A program made the translations under genes and the position numbers. A stretch of 37,852 nucleotides of DNA, from the NCBI GenBank assembly GCA_029881275.1, contig JAOUMX010000007.1:1-37852 (forward strand), given 5' to 3'. A model generated the notes under the pieces. That model was not told the origin of the DNA. It saw only the letters and a list, made by a program, of their open reading frames with translations, and did not search any database. This document shows positions 7,525 through 17,173 of this stretch, in pieces (within the stretch, counting starts at the first letter, position 1; the number at the start of each line of letters is the position of its first letter). Origin of the DNA: Gammaproteobacteria bacterium (lineage in GTDB: Bacteria > Pseudomonadota > Gammaproteobacteria > SZUA-229).

Positions 7525-8601
7525 ATGGCAATGGCAGATATGCGTCCGCCCATAGAGTCTGGATGTCCAGACGGTTTCCAGTACATGCATCCTACGATGC
7601 GTCGTAACTTCGGTCAGTGGAAATATCATACTGATCCACGTCCTGGTGTTCTGTGCCACGTTGCTGAAAGCGGTGAGAAAATTTTCACTGTTAAAGCCGG
7701 TACACAGCGTATCCTTGACCTGTTCACTCTGCGTAAACTGACTAAAATCGGTGATGAATTCGCAGACGGTTACATCCGTTTCACTATTCGTTCTAACATT
7801 GAGTTCAATGTTGCTGATGAAGCTAAAGTTGAGCCTTTAATCAAAGCGCTTGAAGATGCTGGTTTCATCGTTGGCGGTACCAAGAACTCCGTAACAACTC
7901 TGTCTCATACACAGGGCTGGTTACATTGTGATATTCCAGGCACTGACGCATCAGGCGTTGTTAAATCTATGATGGATGAACTGATTGACGAGTTCAAATC
8001 ATGGAACATGCCTAACCGTGTTCATTTGACAACTTCTTGCTGTCAGATCAACTGTGGTGGTCAGGGCGATATCGCAATCAACGTTCAGCACACCAAGCCA
8101 CCTAAGATTGACCACAGTCTGGTATCTAACGTTTGTGAACGTCCTTCTGTTGTTGCACGTTGCCCTGTTGCTGCGATTCGTCCTGCACTGGTTGACGGCA
8201 AACCATCTCTGGAAGTTGATGAGAAGAAATGTATCTGTTGTGGTGCATGTTTCCCTCCTTGTCCTCCAATGATGATCAACGATGCAGAACACACTAAACT
8301 GGCAGTATGGGTTGGTGGTAATCACTCAAATGCACGTGGTAAACCTACATTCCAGAAACTGGTTGCATCAGGTATTCCAAATAATCCTCCACGCTGGCCA
8401 GAAGCCACTGCCATCGTTAAGCAAATTCTGAAGTGCTACAAAGAAGATGCGCGTGATTGGGAACGTGTTGGTGAATGGGTTGAGCGTATCGGCTGGCCTC
8501 GTTTCTTTGAACTGACTGGTCTGCCATTTACCAAGTACCACATTGATAACTGGCGTGGTGCTCGTGCAAGCCTGAATGCTTCTACTCATATCCGCTTCTA
8601 A
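7525..8601 (+). CDS. dsrB: Reverse-type dissimilatory sulfite reductase beta subunit
   Basis: 358 aa; TTSCCQINCGGQGDIA and ferredoxin motif CICCGACFPPCPPMM. Confidence 0.97.
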   Translation: MAMADMRPPIESGCPDGFQYMHPTMRRNFGQWKYHTDPRPGVLCHVAESGEKIFTVKAGTQRILDLFTLRKLTKIGDEFADGYIRFTIRSNIEFNVADEAKVEPLIKALEDAGFIVGGTKNSVTTLSHTQGWLHCDIPGTDASGVVKSMMDELIDEFKSWNMPNRVHLTTSCCQINCGGQGDIAINVQHTKPPKIDHSLVSNVCERPSVVARCPVAAIRPALVDGKPSLEVDEKKCICCGACFPPCPPMMINDAEHTKLAVWVGGNHSNARGKPTFQKLVASGIPNNPPRWPEATAIVKQILKCYKEDARDWERVGEWVERIGWPRFFELTGLPFTKYHIDNWRGARASLNASTHIRF

Positions 8602-8615
8602 CTGGTGATTATGAT

Positions 8616-9008
8616 ATGAAATATGGCTTATTAATTAATGAAGGCCCCTACCAGCATCAAGCGGTAGATAGCGCATATCAGTTTGCAAAAGCTGCTATCG
8701 CTAAAGGCCACGAGGTTTTCCGCGTATTTTTCTACCACGACGGTGTAAATACTGCGACTGACTTTGCTGTTCCACCGCAGGATGATCGTAATATCACCGC
8801 GAACTGGATCAAACTGGCAGAAGAAAACAATATCGATATGGTTGTTTGTATTGCTGCGGCTCAACGCCGCGGCCTGCTTGATGCAAACGAGGCAGAACGT
8901 CAGGGAAAGCGTGGCGATAATATCGCTCCTACTTTCCGTATTTCAGGACTGGGTCAGTTAGTTGAAGCCGGTATTGAATGTGATCGTCTGTTAACTTTTG
9001 GTGACTAA
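8616..9008 (+). CDS. dsrE: Sulfurtransferase subunit DsrE
   Basis: 130 aa DsrE/TusD family; conserved Cys in DMVVCIAAAQRRG; position after dsrB. Confidence 0.95.
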   Translation: MKYGLLINEGPYQHQAVDSAYQFAKAAIAKGHEVFRVFFYHDGVNTATDFAVPPQDDRNITANWIKLAEENNIDMVVCIAAAQRRGLLDANEAERQGKRGDNIAPTFRISGLGQLVEAGIECDRLLTFGD

Positions 9009-9023
9009 TTAAAGGGTATAAAT

Positions 9024-9416
9024 ATGTCTGAACCTTGGGAAGATGATGTTGAAGGTCCGGTAAAGAAATTTATGTTCATTAACCGGAAATCTCCTTACGG
9101 CACAGTTTACGCTCTTGAGTCACTTGAAGTTGTATTGATTACAGCAGCATTTGACCAGGACGTAAGTCTGGTATTTAGTGATGACGGTGTTTTTCAGATC
9201 AAGAAAGGTCAGAAAACAGATGGCATCGGAATGAAAAACTTTTCGCCAACTTATCGCGCCCTGGAAGGCTACGATGTTGAAAAATTATACGTTGATAAAG
9301 AATCTCTTGATGAACGCGGTTTGACTCAGGAAGATCTTCTGGTTGATGTAGAAATTTTAAGTCGTGCGGAACTGGCAGACCTGATGGACGAACAAGACGT
9401 AGTTCTGAGCTTCTAA
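9024..9416 (+). CDS. dsrF: DsrF subunit of the DsrEFH complex
   Basis: DsrF/TusC-like; no Cys; position between dsrE and dsrH. Confidence 0.94.
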   Translation: MSEPWEDDVEGPVKKFMFINRKSPYGTVYALESLEVVLITAAFDQDVSLVFSDDGVFQIKKGQKTDGIGMKNFSPTYRALEGYDVEKLYVDKESLDERGLTQEDLLVDVEILSRAELADLMDEQDVVLSF

Positions 9417-9426
9417 GGAGATAATT

Positions 9427-9735
9427 ATGGCAATGTTACATACAGTAAATAAATCACCTTTTGAGCGTAATACTTTTGATTCATGTATTTCTATGGCTAA
9501 AAGTGGCAGCTCGGTACTATTAATTGAAGATGGAGTTATCGCTTCACTGAAAGGTACATCAGTATCTGACAAAGTTAGCAAAGCAATGGAAAGCGTGACG
9601 TTCTACGTGCTCGGCCCAGATCTGAATGCCCGTGGAATGACTGATGACCAGATAATTGACGGCATTAAAGTTGTTGATTACGAGGGTTTTGTAGATCTGA
9701 CTGCCGAACATGAAAATGTTCAGGCTTGGTTGTAA
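9427..9735 (+). CDS. dsrH: DsrH subunit of the DsrEFH complex
   Basis: 102 aa DsrH/TusB-like MLHTVNKSPFE...LLIEDGV. Confidence 0.94.
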   Translation: MAMLHTVNKSPFERNTFDSCISMAKSGSSVLLIEDGVIASLKGTSVSDKVSKAMESVTFYVLGPDLNARGMTDDQIIDGIKVVDYEGFVDLTAEHENVQAWL

Positions 9736-9760
9736 TTTTTTTTAAATTGGAGATAGTGAT

Positions 9761-10093
9761 ATGCCTATCGAAGTAAACGGTAAGAGCTTAGAAACAGATG
9801 AAGAAGGTTACCTGGCTAATCTGAATGATTGGGTTCCAGAATGTGCGACTGTTATGGCAGCACTGGAAGATCAGGAATTAACTGAAAGTCACTGGGAAGT
9901 TATTAACTTCTTACGTGAATACTATGATGAATACCAGATCGCTCCTGCGGTACGTGTTCTGACTAAAGCTATTGGTAAAAAACTGGGTAAAGACAAAGGC
10001 AACAGCAAATATCTGTATGAACTGTTCCCATATGGCCCAGGCAAACAGGCTTGTAAATATGCAGGTCTGCCTAAGCCAACTGGCTGCGTTTAA
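9761..10093 (+). CDS. dsrC: DsrC sulfur carrier protein
   Basis: C-terminal KYLYELFPYGPGKQACKYAGLPKPTGCV with both redox cysteines. Confidence 0.97.
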   Translation: MPIEVNGKSLETDEEGYLANLNDWVPECATVMAALEDQELTESHWEVINFLREYYDEYQIAPAVRVLTKAIGKKLGKDKGNSKYLYELFPYGPGKQACKYAGLPKPTGCV

Positions 10094-10103
10094 TTTAGAC
10101 GCT

Positions 10104-10130
10104 CAGAGGGGAGTTATATACTCCCCTCTG
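10104..10130 (+). terminator. Hairpin between dsrC and dsrM (partial terminator or attenuator candidate)
   Basis: CAGAGGGGAGT-TATAT-ACTCCCCTCTG perfect 11-bp arms followed by AATTTATTATT. Confidence 0.6.
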
Positions 10131-10181
10131 AATTTATTATTCAACTTGAAGAAATTATAGATAGTTGCGGAGTTAGACTCG

Positions 10182-10958
10182 ATGTCCACATTAATTGCTG
10201 TACTGTTGTCATTAGCCACCATTGTTATGATCGTTGGCCTTGCTCGCAAAGCTCGTCAGTACCGTGCTACTCCTGCACCCTTAAAAATTCCTGTAACACC
10301 GGCTCCTAAAACAACTGGAGGCGTTGTTCTGCGTTTAGCAAAAGAAGTTATTTTCTTTGCTTCACTGTTCCGCTCAAATAAATGGACCTGGCTGTTTGGC
10401 TGGATGTTCCATGTTGGTTTAGCCCTGGCATTTATTCGTCATCTACGTTACGTGATTGACCCTGATGGTATGCTGGGTTTCATGTGGCCATTAATTAGCC
10501 TGGAAGTTGTACAAAGCTTTGGTAAATATGCTGGCTTTGCCATGGTAATAGGTCTGCTAGGGCTGTTTGCTCGTCGCATACTGGTTGCACGAGTACGTTA
10601 TATATCTGCACCTTCTGATTATTTAATGCTGTTACTGATTATGTTCATTGGTTTCAGTGGCCTGATGATGAGTTTTGTTAGCCATGTTGATATCGTTGGC
10701 GTAAAAACTTTCATGCTTGGCATATTAAATCTAGATTTACAGGAACTACCTGAAAGCGCACCGTTAATGATTCACCTTTCATTAGTTGCCCTGCTGGGAT
10801 TCATTTTACCTGTAAGTAAACTGTTACATATTCCTGGTGTGTTTTATGCACCTACACGTAACCAGGTTGATAACCCACGTGAAAAACGTCATCTGTCACC
10901 ATGGGCTGCCAAATATGATGCAACCCGCGGCAGTGATAAAAACGCAGCGGCACAATAA
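10182..10958 (+). CDS. dsrM: DsrM, membrane cytochrome b subunit (NarI-like)
   Basis: 258 aa, multiple TM segments, NarI-like; position upstream of dsrK. Confidence 0.94.
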   Translation: MSTLIAVLLSLATIVMIVGLARKARQYRATPAPLKIPVTPAPKTTGGVVLRLAKEVIFFASLFRSNKWTWLFGWMFHVGLALAFIRHLRYVIDPDGMLGFMWPLISLEVVQSFGKYAGFAMVIGLLGLFARRILVARVRYISAPSDYLMLLLIMFIGFSGLMMSFVSHVDIVGVKTFMLGILNLDLQELPESAPLMIHLSLVALLGFILPVSKLLHIPGVFYAPTRNQVDNPREKRHLSPWAAKYDATRGSDKNAAAQ

Positions 10959-10997
10959 CCGCTTGAGCGAACAGAAGAATTTATCGAGGACTCCATA

Positions 10998-12563
10998 GTG
11001 GCTGATTTCGAAGTTCCAGAATTAAAAGAATATCCTGTGGTTCCCATGCCCAAAGATGGTGTGATGAGTCATCTCTCACCTTTCGTGGCAAAACCTGAAT
11101 TTCAGGAAGCGTTAGGCTATCCAGGTAATAAAGTTCAGAAAGAAGGTGAAGACCCAAAATACATTTTAATAGATGGCTGGAAAGAAAAAGCCATTGATAA
11201 AATGGGCGACCTTCTGGATCGCTACCGTGGTTTCCGTGTATTCATGGATTCCTGTGTAAAGTGTGGTGCCTGTACTGATAAATGTCATTACTATCTTGGT
11301 ACCAACGATGCCAAGAATATGCCGGTTGCACGCCAGGACTTATTACGCAGTGTTTATCGTCGCTACTTCACTTTTGCTGGTAAATATTTTCCAAAACTGG
11401 TTGGTGCACGTGATTTGACCGAAGACGTCGTTGATGAGTGGTACAGTTACTTCCACCAATGTTCAGAATGTCGTCGTTGTTCTGTATTCTGCCCTTACGG
11501 CATCGATACTGCTGAAGTCACTATGGCAGCACGTGAAATTCTGGCACACATCGGTAAAGGCCAGAAATACGATAACGAAATTATCGGCAAGGTATTTACC
11601 ATCGGTAACAATCTGGGTCTTCCCGAGCGCGCACTGGCCGACTCACTGGAAGGTCTGGAAGAAGATATTTTCGATGACATCGAAGTGCCCGTTAAGCTAC
11701 CGCTCGACAAAAAAGGTGCCGATATTCTGCTGGTAACCCCTTCTGCTGACTTCTTTGCAGAACCGCATGTTGATGGTCTGATGGGTTATGCCAAAGTATT
11801 CCATGCCACCGGTGCCAACTGGACGTTAAGTTCCAAAGCATCAGAAGCTGCGAACTTCGGTTTATTCATCGGTAGTTACGAAAACATGCAGCGTATTTCC
11901 ATGCGTATTCGTGAAGCAGCACTTGAACTGGGTGTTAAACGTATCGTTTACGGTGAATGCGGACATGCCTGGCGCGTTGGTTACAGCTTCCTGAATACCC
12001 TGGCAGGTCCTTTTGACTTCCTTGATCAAAGCTACCCTATTCCACAGCACATTTGTGAATACACCAAAGATGCTCTGGATCAGGGTCTACTGAATATCGA
12101 TAAATCAGCAAACGATGACATGGTTCTGACTTTCCATGATTCCTGTAACGTGGCACGTGCTTCCGGTATGGGTAACTACCCTGGTGGTCAGTTCGATATT
12201 CCACGCGCTGTTATCAAGGCAGTCTGTAATAACTTTGTTGATATGGAACCAGGCACCACTCATGACGCAACATTCTGTTGTGGCGGTGGCGGTGGTCTGC
12301 TAACAGACGACTTAATGGAACTGCGCGTAAAAGGCATATTGCCGCGTGCATCCGCATTAACAAATGCAGTAAAGGAAAACGGTGTTACTCATATGGCCGC
12401 CATTTGTGCGATCTGTAAGAGTCAGTTTACCAAGGTACTTCCCTATTATGGATTTACCATGGATCAGATTGTCAGTGTTCATCAGTTGGTCAGTAATGCC
12501 ATCGTCCTGGAAAGCCAGGGTGAGGAAGATAATGACAGCGATGACGATGACGCTGAAGAATAA
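10998..12563 (+). CDS. dsrK: DsrK, HdrD-like FeS protein with CCG domain
   Basis: CVKCGACTDKCHYYLG, CSECRRCSVFCPYGID, GECGHAWR, CCGGGGG; acidic C-terminal tail; GTG start. Confidence 0.96.
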   Translation: MADFEVPELKEYPVVPMPKDGVMSHLSPFVAKPEFQEALGYPGNKVQKEGEDPKYILIDGWKEKAIDKMGDLLDRYRGFRVFMDSCVKCGACTDKCHYYLGTNDAKNMPVARQDLLRSVYRRYFTFAGKYFPKLVGARDLTEDVVDEWYSYFHQCSECRRCSVFCPYGIDTAEVTMAAREILAHIGKGQKYDNEIIGKVFTIGNNLGLPERALADSLEGLEEDIFDDIEVPVKLPLDKKGADILLVTPSADFFAEPHVDGLMGYAKVFHATGANWTLSSKASEAANFGLFIGSYENMQRISMRIREAALELGVKRIVYGECGHAWRVGYSFLNTLAGPFDFLDQSYPIPQHICEYTKDALDQGLLNIDKSANDDMVLTFHDSCNVARASGMGNYPGGQFDIPRAVIKAVCNNFVDMEPGTTHDATFCCGGGGGLLTDDLMELRVKGILPRASALTNAVKENGVTHMAAICAICKSQFTKVLPYYGFTMDQIVSVHQLVSNAIVLESQGEEDNDSDDDDAEE

Positions 12564-12619
12564 GATCCAAAACACAACGAATTTTTAACTATACGGTTTT
12601 AGCATATAGGAGAACGAGC

Positions 12620-14590
12620 ATGGCCACTTCCAAAGAAGACATGCAGAACAAAAACTTGACTTTTCGTCGCTTCGAAGAAGGCGATTACAAATGGTCAAGT
12701 ATGCACGATAAAATTTTTGTCCAGGATACTTCACACAAGTGCCCTACCTATGTGCATCGCACACCACCCTGTCAGGGCAGCTGTCCTTCAGGTGAAGATA
12801 TTCGTGGCTGGCTGGATATTATTCGTGGTATCGAAGTTCCACCCGAAGGTGTTTCTAAAGAAGAATACGCATTCCGCCGTTCTACAACGGCAAACCCTTT
12901 CCCTGCAATGATGGGTCGTGTTTGTCCTGCACCATGCCAGACTGGCTGTAACCGTAACAATGTTGATGATTTCGTTGGCATAAACTCGGTTGAGCAGTAC
13001 ATCGGTGACAGCGCTTACGCCGGTAAATATGCCTTTGGTGATCTACCTGCTCTGGGCGGCAAGAAAGTTGCCATCATCGGTGGTGGTCCAGCGGGTATGG
13101 CTGCAGCTTACCAGCTACGTAAAATGGGCATAGCCAGCACAATTTATGATGACCACGCTGAACTCGGCGGTATGATGCGCTACGGCATTCCCGGTTATCG
13201 TACTCCACGTGACGTACTGGATCACGAATGTCAGCGTATTGTTGACATGGGTGGTGTTGAACTGAAAATGAATACTCGCGTGGGCAAAGATGTGGCAGTT
13301 GCTGACGTTGAAAAATCACATGATGCCGTACTTTGGGCATTAGGTTGTAAAAAAGGCCGTGGTCTGTTTGTTGAAGGCTGGAACGAAACACCTAACTGTG
13401 TAACAGCGGTTGAATTCCTTGAGCAGTTCAACAAGGGTGACATGAAATACACTGCCAACAAGATCCTGTGTGTGGGTGGTGGTGATACTTCTATCGACGT
13501 TGTCTCTGTATCTCGTCGTATTGGTACTCTGAAAAACTACAATGAAAATCCTGAAGATTCAGCGACTGGCAAAACCATTCATGGCGATATTAATGCTGCA
13601 GACAAAAAACCTTGTGACAGCGTTGTCTTAACAGCTCTGTTCAAACAGGAAGACATGACTGCTGCAGAACACGAAGTACATGACGCACTGCACGAAGGTG
13701 TCGTTATCATGAACGAAGTTATGCCTGTTGAAATCATTAAAGATGCTAACGGTCGTGCAACTGCTCTAAAACTGGTTGATTGTAAATTTGAAAACAATGC
13801 ACCAGTTGCCGTTGAAGGCGGTAAAGAACATATTGTTGAATGTGACATGATCGTTTCTGCAATCGGTCAGTTCGGCGATATGGAAGGCATTGAAGAAATG
13901 GACAACGGTCGTGCATTAATCGATGCTGACAAGTTCTATCAGGTTCCAGGTAAAGCCGGTCACTTCGTTTGTGGTGACATCGTTCGTCCCCACCTGTTAA
14001 CAACTGCGATTGGTCAGGCATCTGTTGCTGCTGAAGCGATTGCGGCCTATGTTAACCAGACTGAAGCTAAAAAACGTCCTAAAGTCGATGTTCATCACTT
14101 CAATCTGATGGATAAATTACATGAAGCTAATCTGGAACCTGAATCATTTGCCGATAAAGGTCTGGAAGAAGACGGCCAACGTGGAACCTGTGACAAGAAC
14201 TATGCGATTCATAACTATCAGGATCGTTCTGAACAGGAAATTATTTCGACTGATCAGATGTTCCTGGGTCACTTCGGTTTTGAAGAACGTAACCTGCGTA
14301 CTGAAGATGTACCTTCTTCTGACGAAGTTCTGGGTCACTTCCATGAGCGTATGAATGGTCTTGCTGAAGAACAGGCTGTTGCTGAAGCTGGCCGCTGCAT
14401 GAGCTGTGGTATGTGCTTTGAGTGTGACAACTGTGTGATTTTCTGTCCACAGGATGCTGTCTTCAAAGTTAAGAAAGACAAACACACAACTGGTCGTTAT
14501 GTAGACACTGACTACAGTCGTTGTATCGGTTGTCATATTTGTGCTGATGTTTGTCCTACCGGTTATATCGACATGGGTATGGGCGAGTAA
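12620..14590 (+). CDS. dsrL: DsrL, NAD(P)H:acceptor oxidoreductase (GltD-like) with C-terminal ferredoxin domain
   Basis: 656 aa; IIGGGPAGMAAAYQL, CVGGGDTSIDV, CMSCGMCFECDNCVIFCP, CIGCHICADVCPTGYI. Confidence 0.96.
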   Translation: MATSKEDMQNKNLTFRRFEEGDYKWSSMHDKIFVQDTSHKCPTYVHRTPPCQGSCPSGEDIRGWLDIIRGIEVPPEGVSKEEYAFRRSTTANPFPAMMGRVCPAPCQTGCNRNNVDDFVGINSVEQYIGDSAYAGKYAFGDLPALGGKKVAIIGGGPAGMAAAYQLRKMGIASTIYDDHAELGGMMRYGIPGYRTPRDVLDHECQRIVDMGGVELKMNTRVGKDVAVADVEKSHDAVLWALGCKKGRGLFVEGWNETPNCVTAVEFLEQFNKGDMKYTANKILCVGGGDTSIDVVSVSRRIGTLKNYNENPEDSATGKTIHGDINAADKKPCDSVVLTALFKQEDMTAAEHEVHDALHEGVVIMNEVMPVEIIKDANGRATALKLVDCKFENNAPVAVEGGKEHIVECDMIVSAIGQFGDMEGIEEMDNGRALIDADKFYQVPGKAGHFVCGDIVRPHLLTTAIGQASVAAEAIAAYVNQTEAKKRPKVDVHHFNLMDKLHEANLEPESFADKGLEEDGQRGTCDKNYAIHNYQDRSEQEIISTDQMFLGHFGFEERNLRTEDVPSSDEVLGHFHERMNGLAEEQAVAEAGRCMSCGMCFECDNCVIFCPQDAVFKVKKDKHTTGRYVDTDYSRCIGCHICADVCPTGYIDMGMGE

Positions 14591-14604
14591 AACAGGAGAT
14601 TGTA

Positions 14605-15069
14605 ATGCTGCAGTTGAAACAACTCATGCATAAATCCTTATTGATGGTGATTGGAAGTGCCTTACTGGCACTTTCAACAGCCGTTTATGCTGATGGCGAT
14701 AAAGCATCTTTCATGCCTGACATTCCTGAACCTAAGGATGAAAGTCTGAAATGTGTTCAACCTGAAGATGAAATGAAAAAAAATCACATGGAGTATATAC
14801 TTCATCAACGTGATAAGACTCTGCGTGAAGGTGTTCGTACCAAACAATATAGTCTGAAAGAATGTATCAATTGCCATGTAGAGAAAAACTCTACAGCACG
14901 CTTTGGTGATGACAAACACTTCTGTAGCAGCTGTCATAATTATGCAGGTGTTACCATTGACTGTTTCCAATGTCATGCTGACCGTCCAAGTAGCAATAAC
15001 AAACATTCACAAAGTACATCTTCGTTTCCTCACTATGCTGACAACTCAGTCGAAGGAGCGTCGAAATGA
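14605..15069 (+). CDS. dsrJ: DsrJ, triheme periplasmic cytochrome c
   Basis: CINCH, CSSCH, CFQCH; signal peptide; start at 14605 preferred (SD ACAGGAG) over the track start 14551, which overlaps dsrL. Confidence 0.93.
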   Translation: MLQLKQLMHKSLLMVIGSALLALSTAVYADGDKASFMPDIPEPKDESLKCVQPEDEMKKNHMEYILHQRDKTLREGVRTKQYSLKECINCHVEKNSTARFGDDKHFCSSCHNYAGVTIDCFQCHADRPSSNNKHSQSTSSFPHYADNSVEGASK

Positions 15070-15809
15070 TCGAAAAAACCATTAATTTTTCACGTCGCAT
15101 TTTTGTTGAAAAAACGGCGACTGCTGTAGCCGGTCTTAGCATTGCACCCGGTGTGTTTCTCAATCAGGTCGCTCAGGCTAAACCAGCTGACCAGGCAGTG
15201 ACTTCAGATGTTCGTTGGGGCATGTTAATCGATACCAACAAGTGCGCTACTGGTTGCACTGCCTGTGTATCTGCCTGTAATGAAGAAAATGGTATTCAGT
15301 CACATAATCGTCCTGCAACAGATCAGGTCTGGATACGTAAAGTTAAATTACGTGACAAACAAACGGGTCATGTAACTTCCCTGCCTATGATGTGCCAGCA
15401 TTGTGAACACCCGCCCTGCGTTGATGTTTGCCCTACAGGTGCCTCAATGAAACGTGAAGACGGCATTGTTCTGGTTGATAAACACATTTGTATCGGTTGT
15501 CGTTACTGTATGATGGCCTGCCCTTACAAGGCACGTTCATTTGCACATGAGACGGTAACAGATCCTAAAGAATATGCACCTCGTGGTAAGGGTACAGTTG
15601 AAGCCTGCACATTATGCGTACATCGCGTTGACGAAGGCGGCACACCAGCCTGTGTCGAAGCCTGTAATGCCGCAGAACACGGTGCAATGATCTTTGGTGA
15701 CCTGAAAGATCCTAATAGCGAAATATCAAAAGAACTTGAGAAACACGGCGGCAAGCAAATCCGTGCCGATCTGAATCTTAACACGGGTGTTCGTTATCAG
15801 GGCATTTAA
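15066..15809 (+). CDS. dsrO: DsrO, periplasmic FeS protein (Tat-exported)
   Basis: SRRIFVEKTATAVAGLS Tat-like signal; multiple 4Fe-4S motifs; 4-bp overlap with dsrJ. Confidence 0.95.
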   Translation: MIEKTINFSRRIFVEKTATAVAGLSIAPGVFLNQVAQAKPADQAVTSDVRWGMLIDTNKCATGCTACVSACNEENGIQSHNRPATDQVWIRKVKLRDKQTGHVTSLPMMCQHCEHPPCVDVCPTGASMKREDGIVLVDKHICIGCRYCMMACPYKARSFAHETVTDPKEYAPRGKGTVEACTLCVHRVDEGGTPACVEACNAAEHGAMIFGDLKDPNSEISKELEKHGGKQIRADLNLNTGVRYQGI

Positions 15810-15841
15810 GCAAAAAGTATTAGAGCTTAGTTGAAATCACT

Positions 15842-17065
15842 ATGAAAAAAATACACTTACAAGAAATTGATGGAAACAGCATGGGCTATCTTGGCCTGCT
15901 GGCATTTTTAGGTGCTTTTGTTCTGGCAGCTTTAGGCTCAACCTATTATATGGAACATAATGGACACTGGGTGACTGGCATGAACAACCAGATCGTCTGG
16001 GGCATGCCGCATGTATTTGCTGTTTTCCTCATCGTAGCCGCATCCGGTGCACTGAATGTGGCTTCTATATCATCCGTATTCAACCAGAAGATATACAAAC
16101 CGCTAGCGCCACTATCAACTCTGTTAGCCCTGTCGCTACTGATTGGTGGCCTGATGATACTGGTACTGGACCTGGGGCGCCCTGATCGTCTTATCGTGGC
16201 CATGACCAAATACAATTTCAAATCTATCTTTGCATGGAACATGATTCTGTATAACGGTTTCTTTGTCATTGTTGGTGTCTATGCATGGTTCATGCTGGAT
16301 CACACCATGAAAAAATACAGTCGTTATGCCGGTTTTGCTGCCTTTATCTGGCGTCTGGCACTGACCACTGGTACTGGTTCCATCTTTGGCTTCCTGGTGG
16401 CGCGTCCTGGCTATGACATGGCCATGATGGCACCTATGTTTATCATTATGTCATTCTCATTTGGTCTGGCGATCTATTTGCTGGTACTGATGGCATCATA
16501 CAACTGGACACAACGCCCACTGGGCGATGTTGTTGTTAACCGCTTACGTAAACTACTGGGTGTTTTTGTTGCTGCCGTACTCTACTTTGTAATTGTTTAT
16601 CATCTGACCAACCTTTATGCGACAGAGCATCACGGTTTCGAAGCCTTCATGCTTCTTGGTGATAATGGCGGTTCCAAGTACTCAAGTATTTTCTGGGTAG
16701 GCCAAATCCTGTTGGGCAGCCTGATCCCACTGGCAATGATTTATGCCCCCGGTGTTGCAAATTGCCGTAAAACACTGGCGACTGCCTGTGTGCTGATTAT
16801 CATTGGTGGACTGGCTCAGATGTATACTATCATTATTGGTGGTCAGGCTTATCCGATGGAAATCTTCCCTGGTATGGAAGTACTGGAAACCACGTTTGCT
16901 GATGGTGCCACAACAATCTATTCTGCATCACTACCTGAAATCCTGCTGGGTCTGGGTGGCATTGCAATGTCCTTGATTGTGGTTGCTCTGGGCATTAAAG
17001 TACTCGGCTTCCTGCCACAAAGTCTTGATGATGCCACTGTAGATCCTCATCACAAAGCTGATTAG
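15842..17065 (+). CDS. dsrP: DsrP, NrfD/PsrC-family integral membrane quinone-interacting subunit
   Basis: 407 aa, NrfD-like polytopic protein directly after dsrO. Confidence 0.95.
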   Translation: MKKIHLQEIDGNSMGYLGLLAFLGAFVLAALGSTYYMEHNGHWVTGMNNQIVWGMPHVFAVFLIVAASGALNVASISSVFNQKIYKPLAPLSTLLALSLLIGGLMILVLDLGRPDRLIVAMTKYNFKSIFAWNMILYNGFFVIVGVYAWFMLDHTMKKYSRYAGFAAFIWRLALTTGTGSIFGFLVARPGYDMAMMAPMFIIMSFSFGLAIYLLVLMASYNWTQRPLGDVVVNRLRKLLGVFVAAVLYFVIVYHLTNLYATEHHGFEAFMLLGDNGGSKYSSIFWVGQILLGSLIPLAMIYAPGVANCRKTLATACVLIIIGGLAQMYTIIIGGQAYPMEIFPGMEVLETTFADGATTIYSASLPEILLGLGGIAMSLIVVALGIKVLGFLPQSLDDATVDPHHKAD

Positions 17066-17120
17066 AATTAAACAGTATTCGAGCACTTTGGTTACAGGGT
17101 GACGAATTATAACTGAACAG

Positions 17121-17155
17121 GACAACGGCTCGAAGACACTCTTCGAGCCGTTGTC
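17121..17155 (+). terminator. Strong hairpin between dsrP and dsrN
   Basis: GACAACGGCTCGAAGA-CAC-TCTTCGAGCCGTTGTC perfect 16-bp arms, short T tail (ATTTT). Confidence 0.7.
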
Positions 17156-17173
17156 ATTTTAAGAATACTAAAT

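Noticed and set aside
7999-8325. Antisense ORFs in dsrB (also 6759-7058 in dsrA and 14144-14536 in dsrL)
   Set aside because: They fully overlap well-supported conserved genes; translations are low-complexity or Cys/Thr-rich artefacts of biased codon use.
13074-13391. Antisense ORFs in dsrL (13074-13391, 13746-14021)
   Set aside because: Shadow ORFs opposite a strongly conserved CDS, with no family resemblance.
14551-14604. Extended N-terminus of dsrJ overlapping dsrL
   Set aside because: The ATG at 14605 has a good SD (ACAGGAG) and yields a normal signal peptide; the extension is only dsrL overlap.
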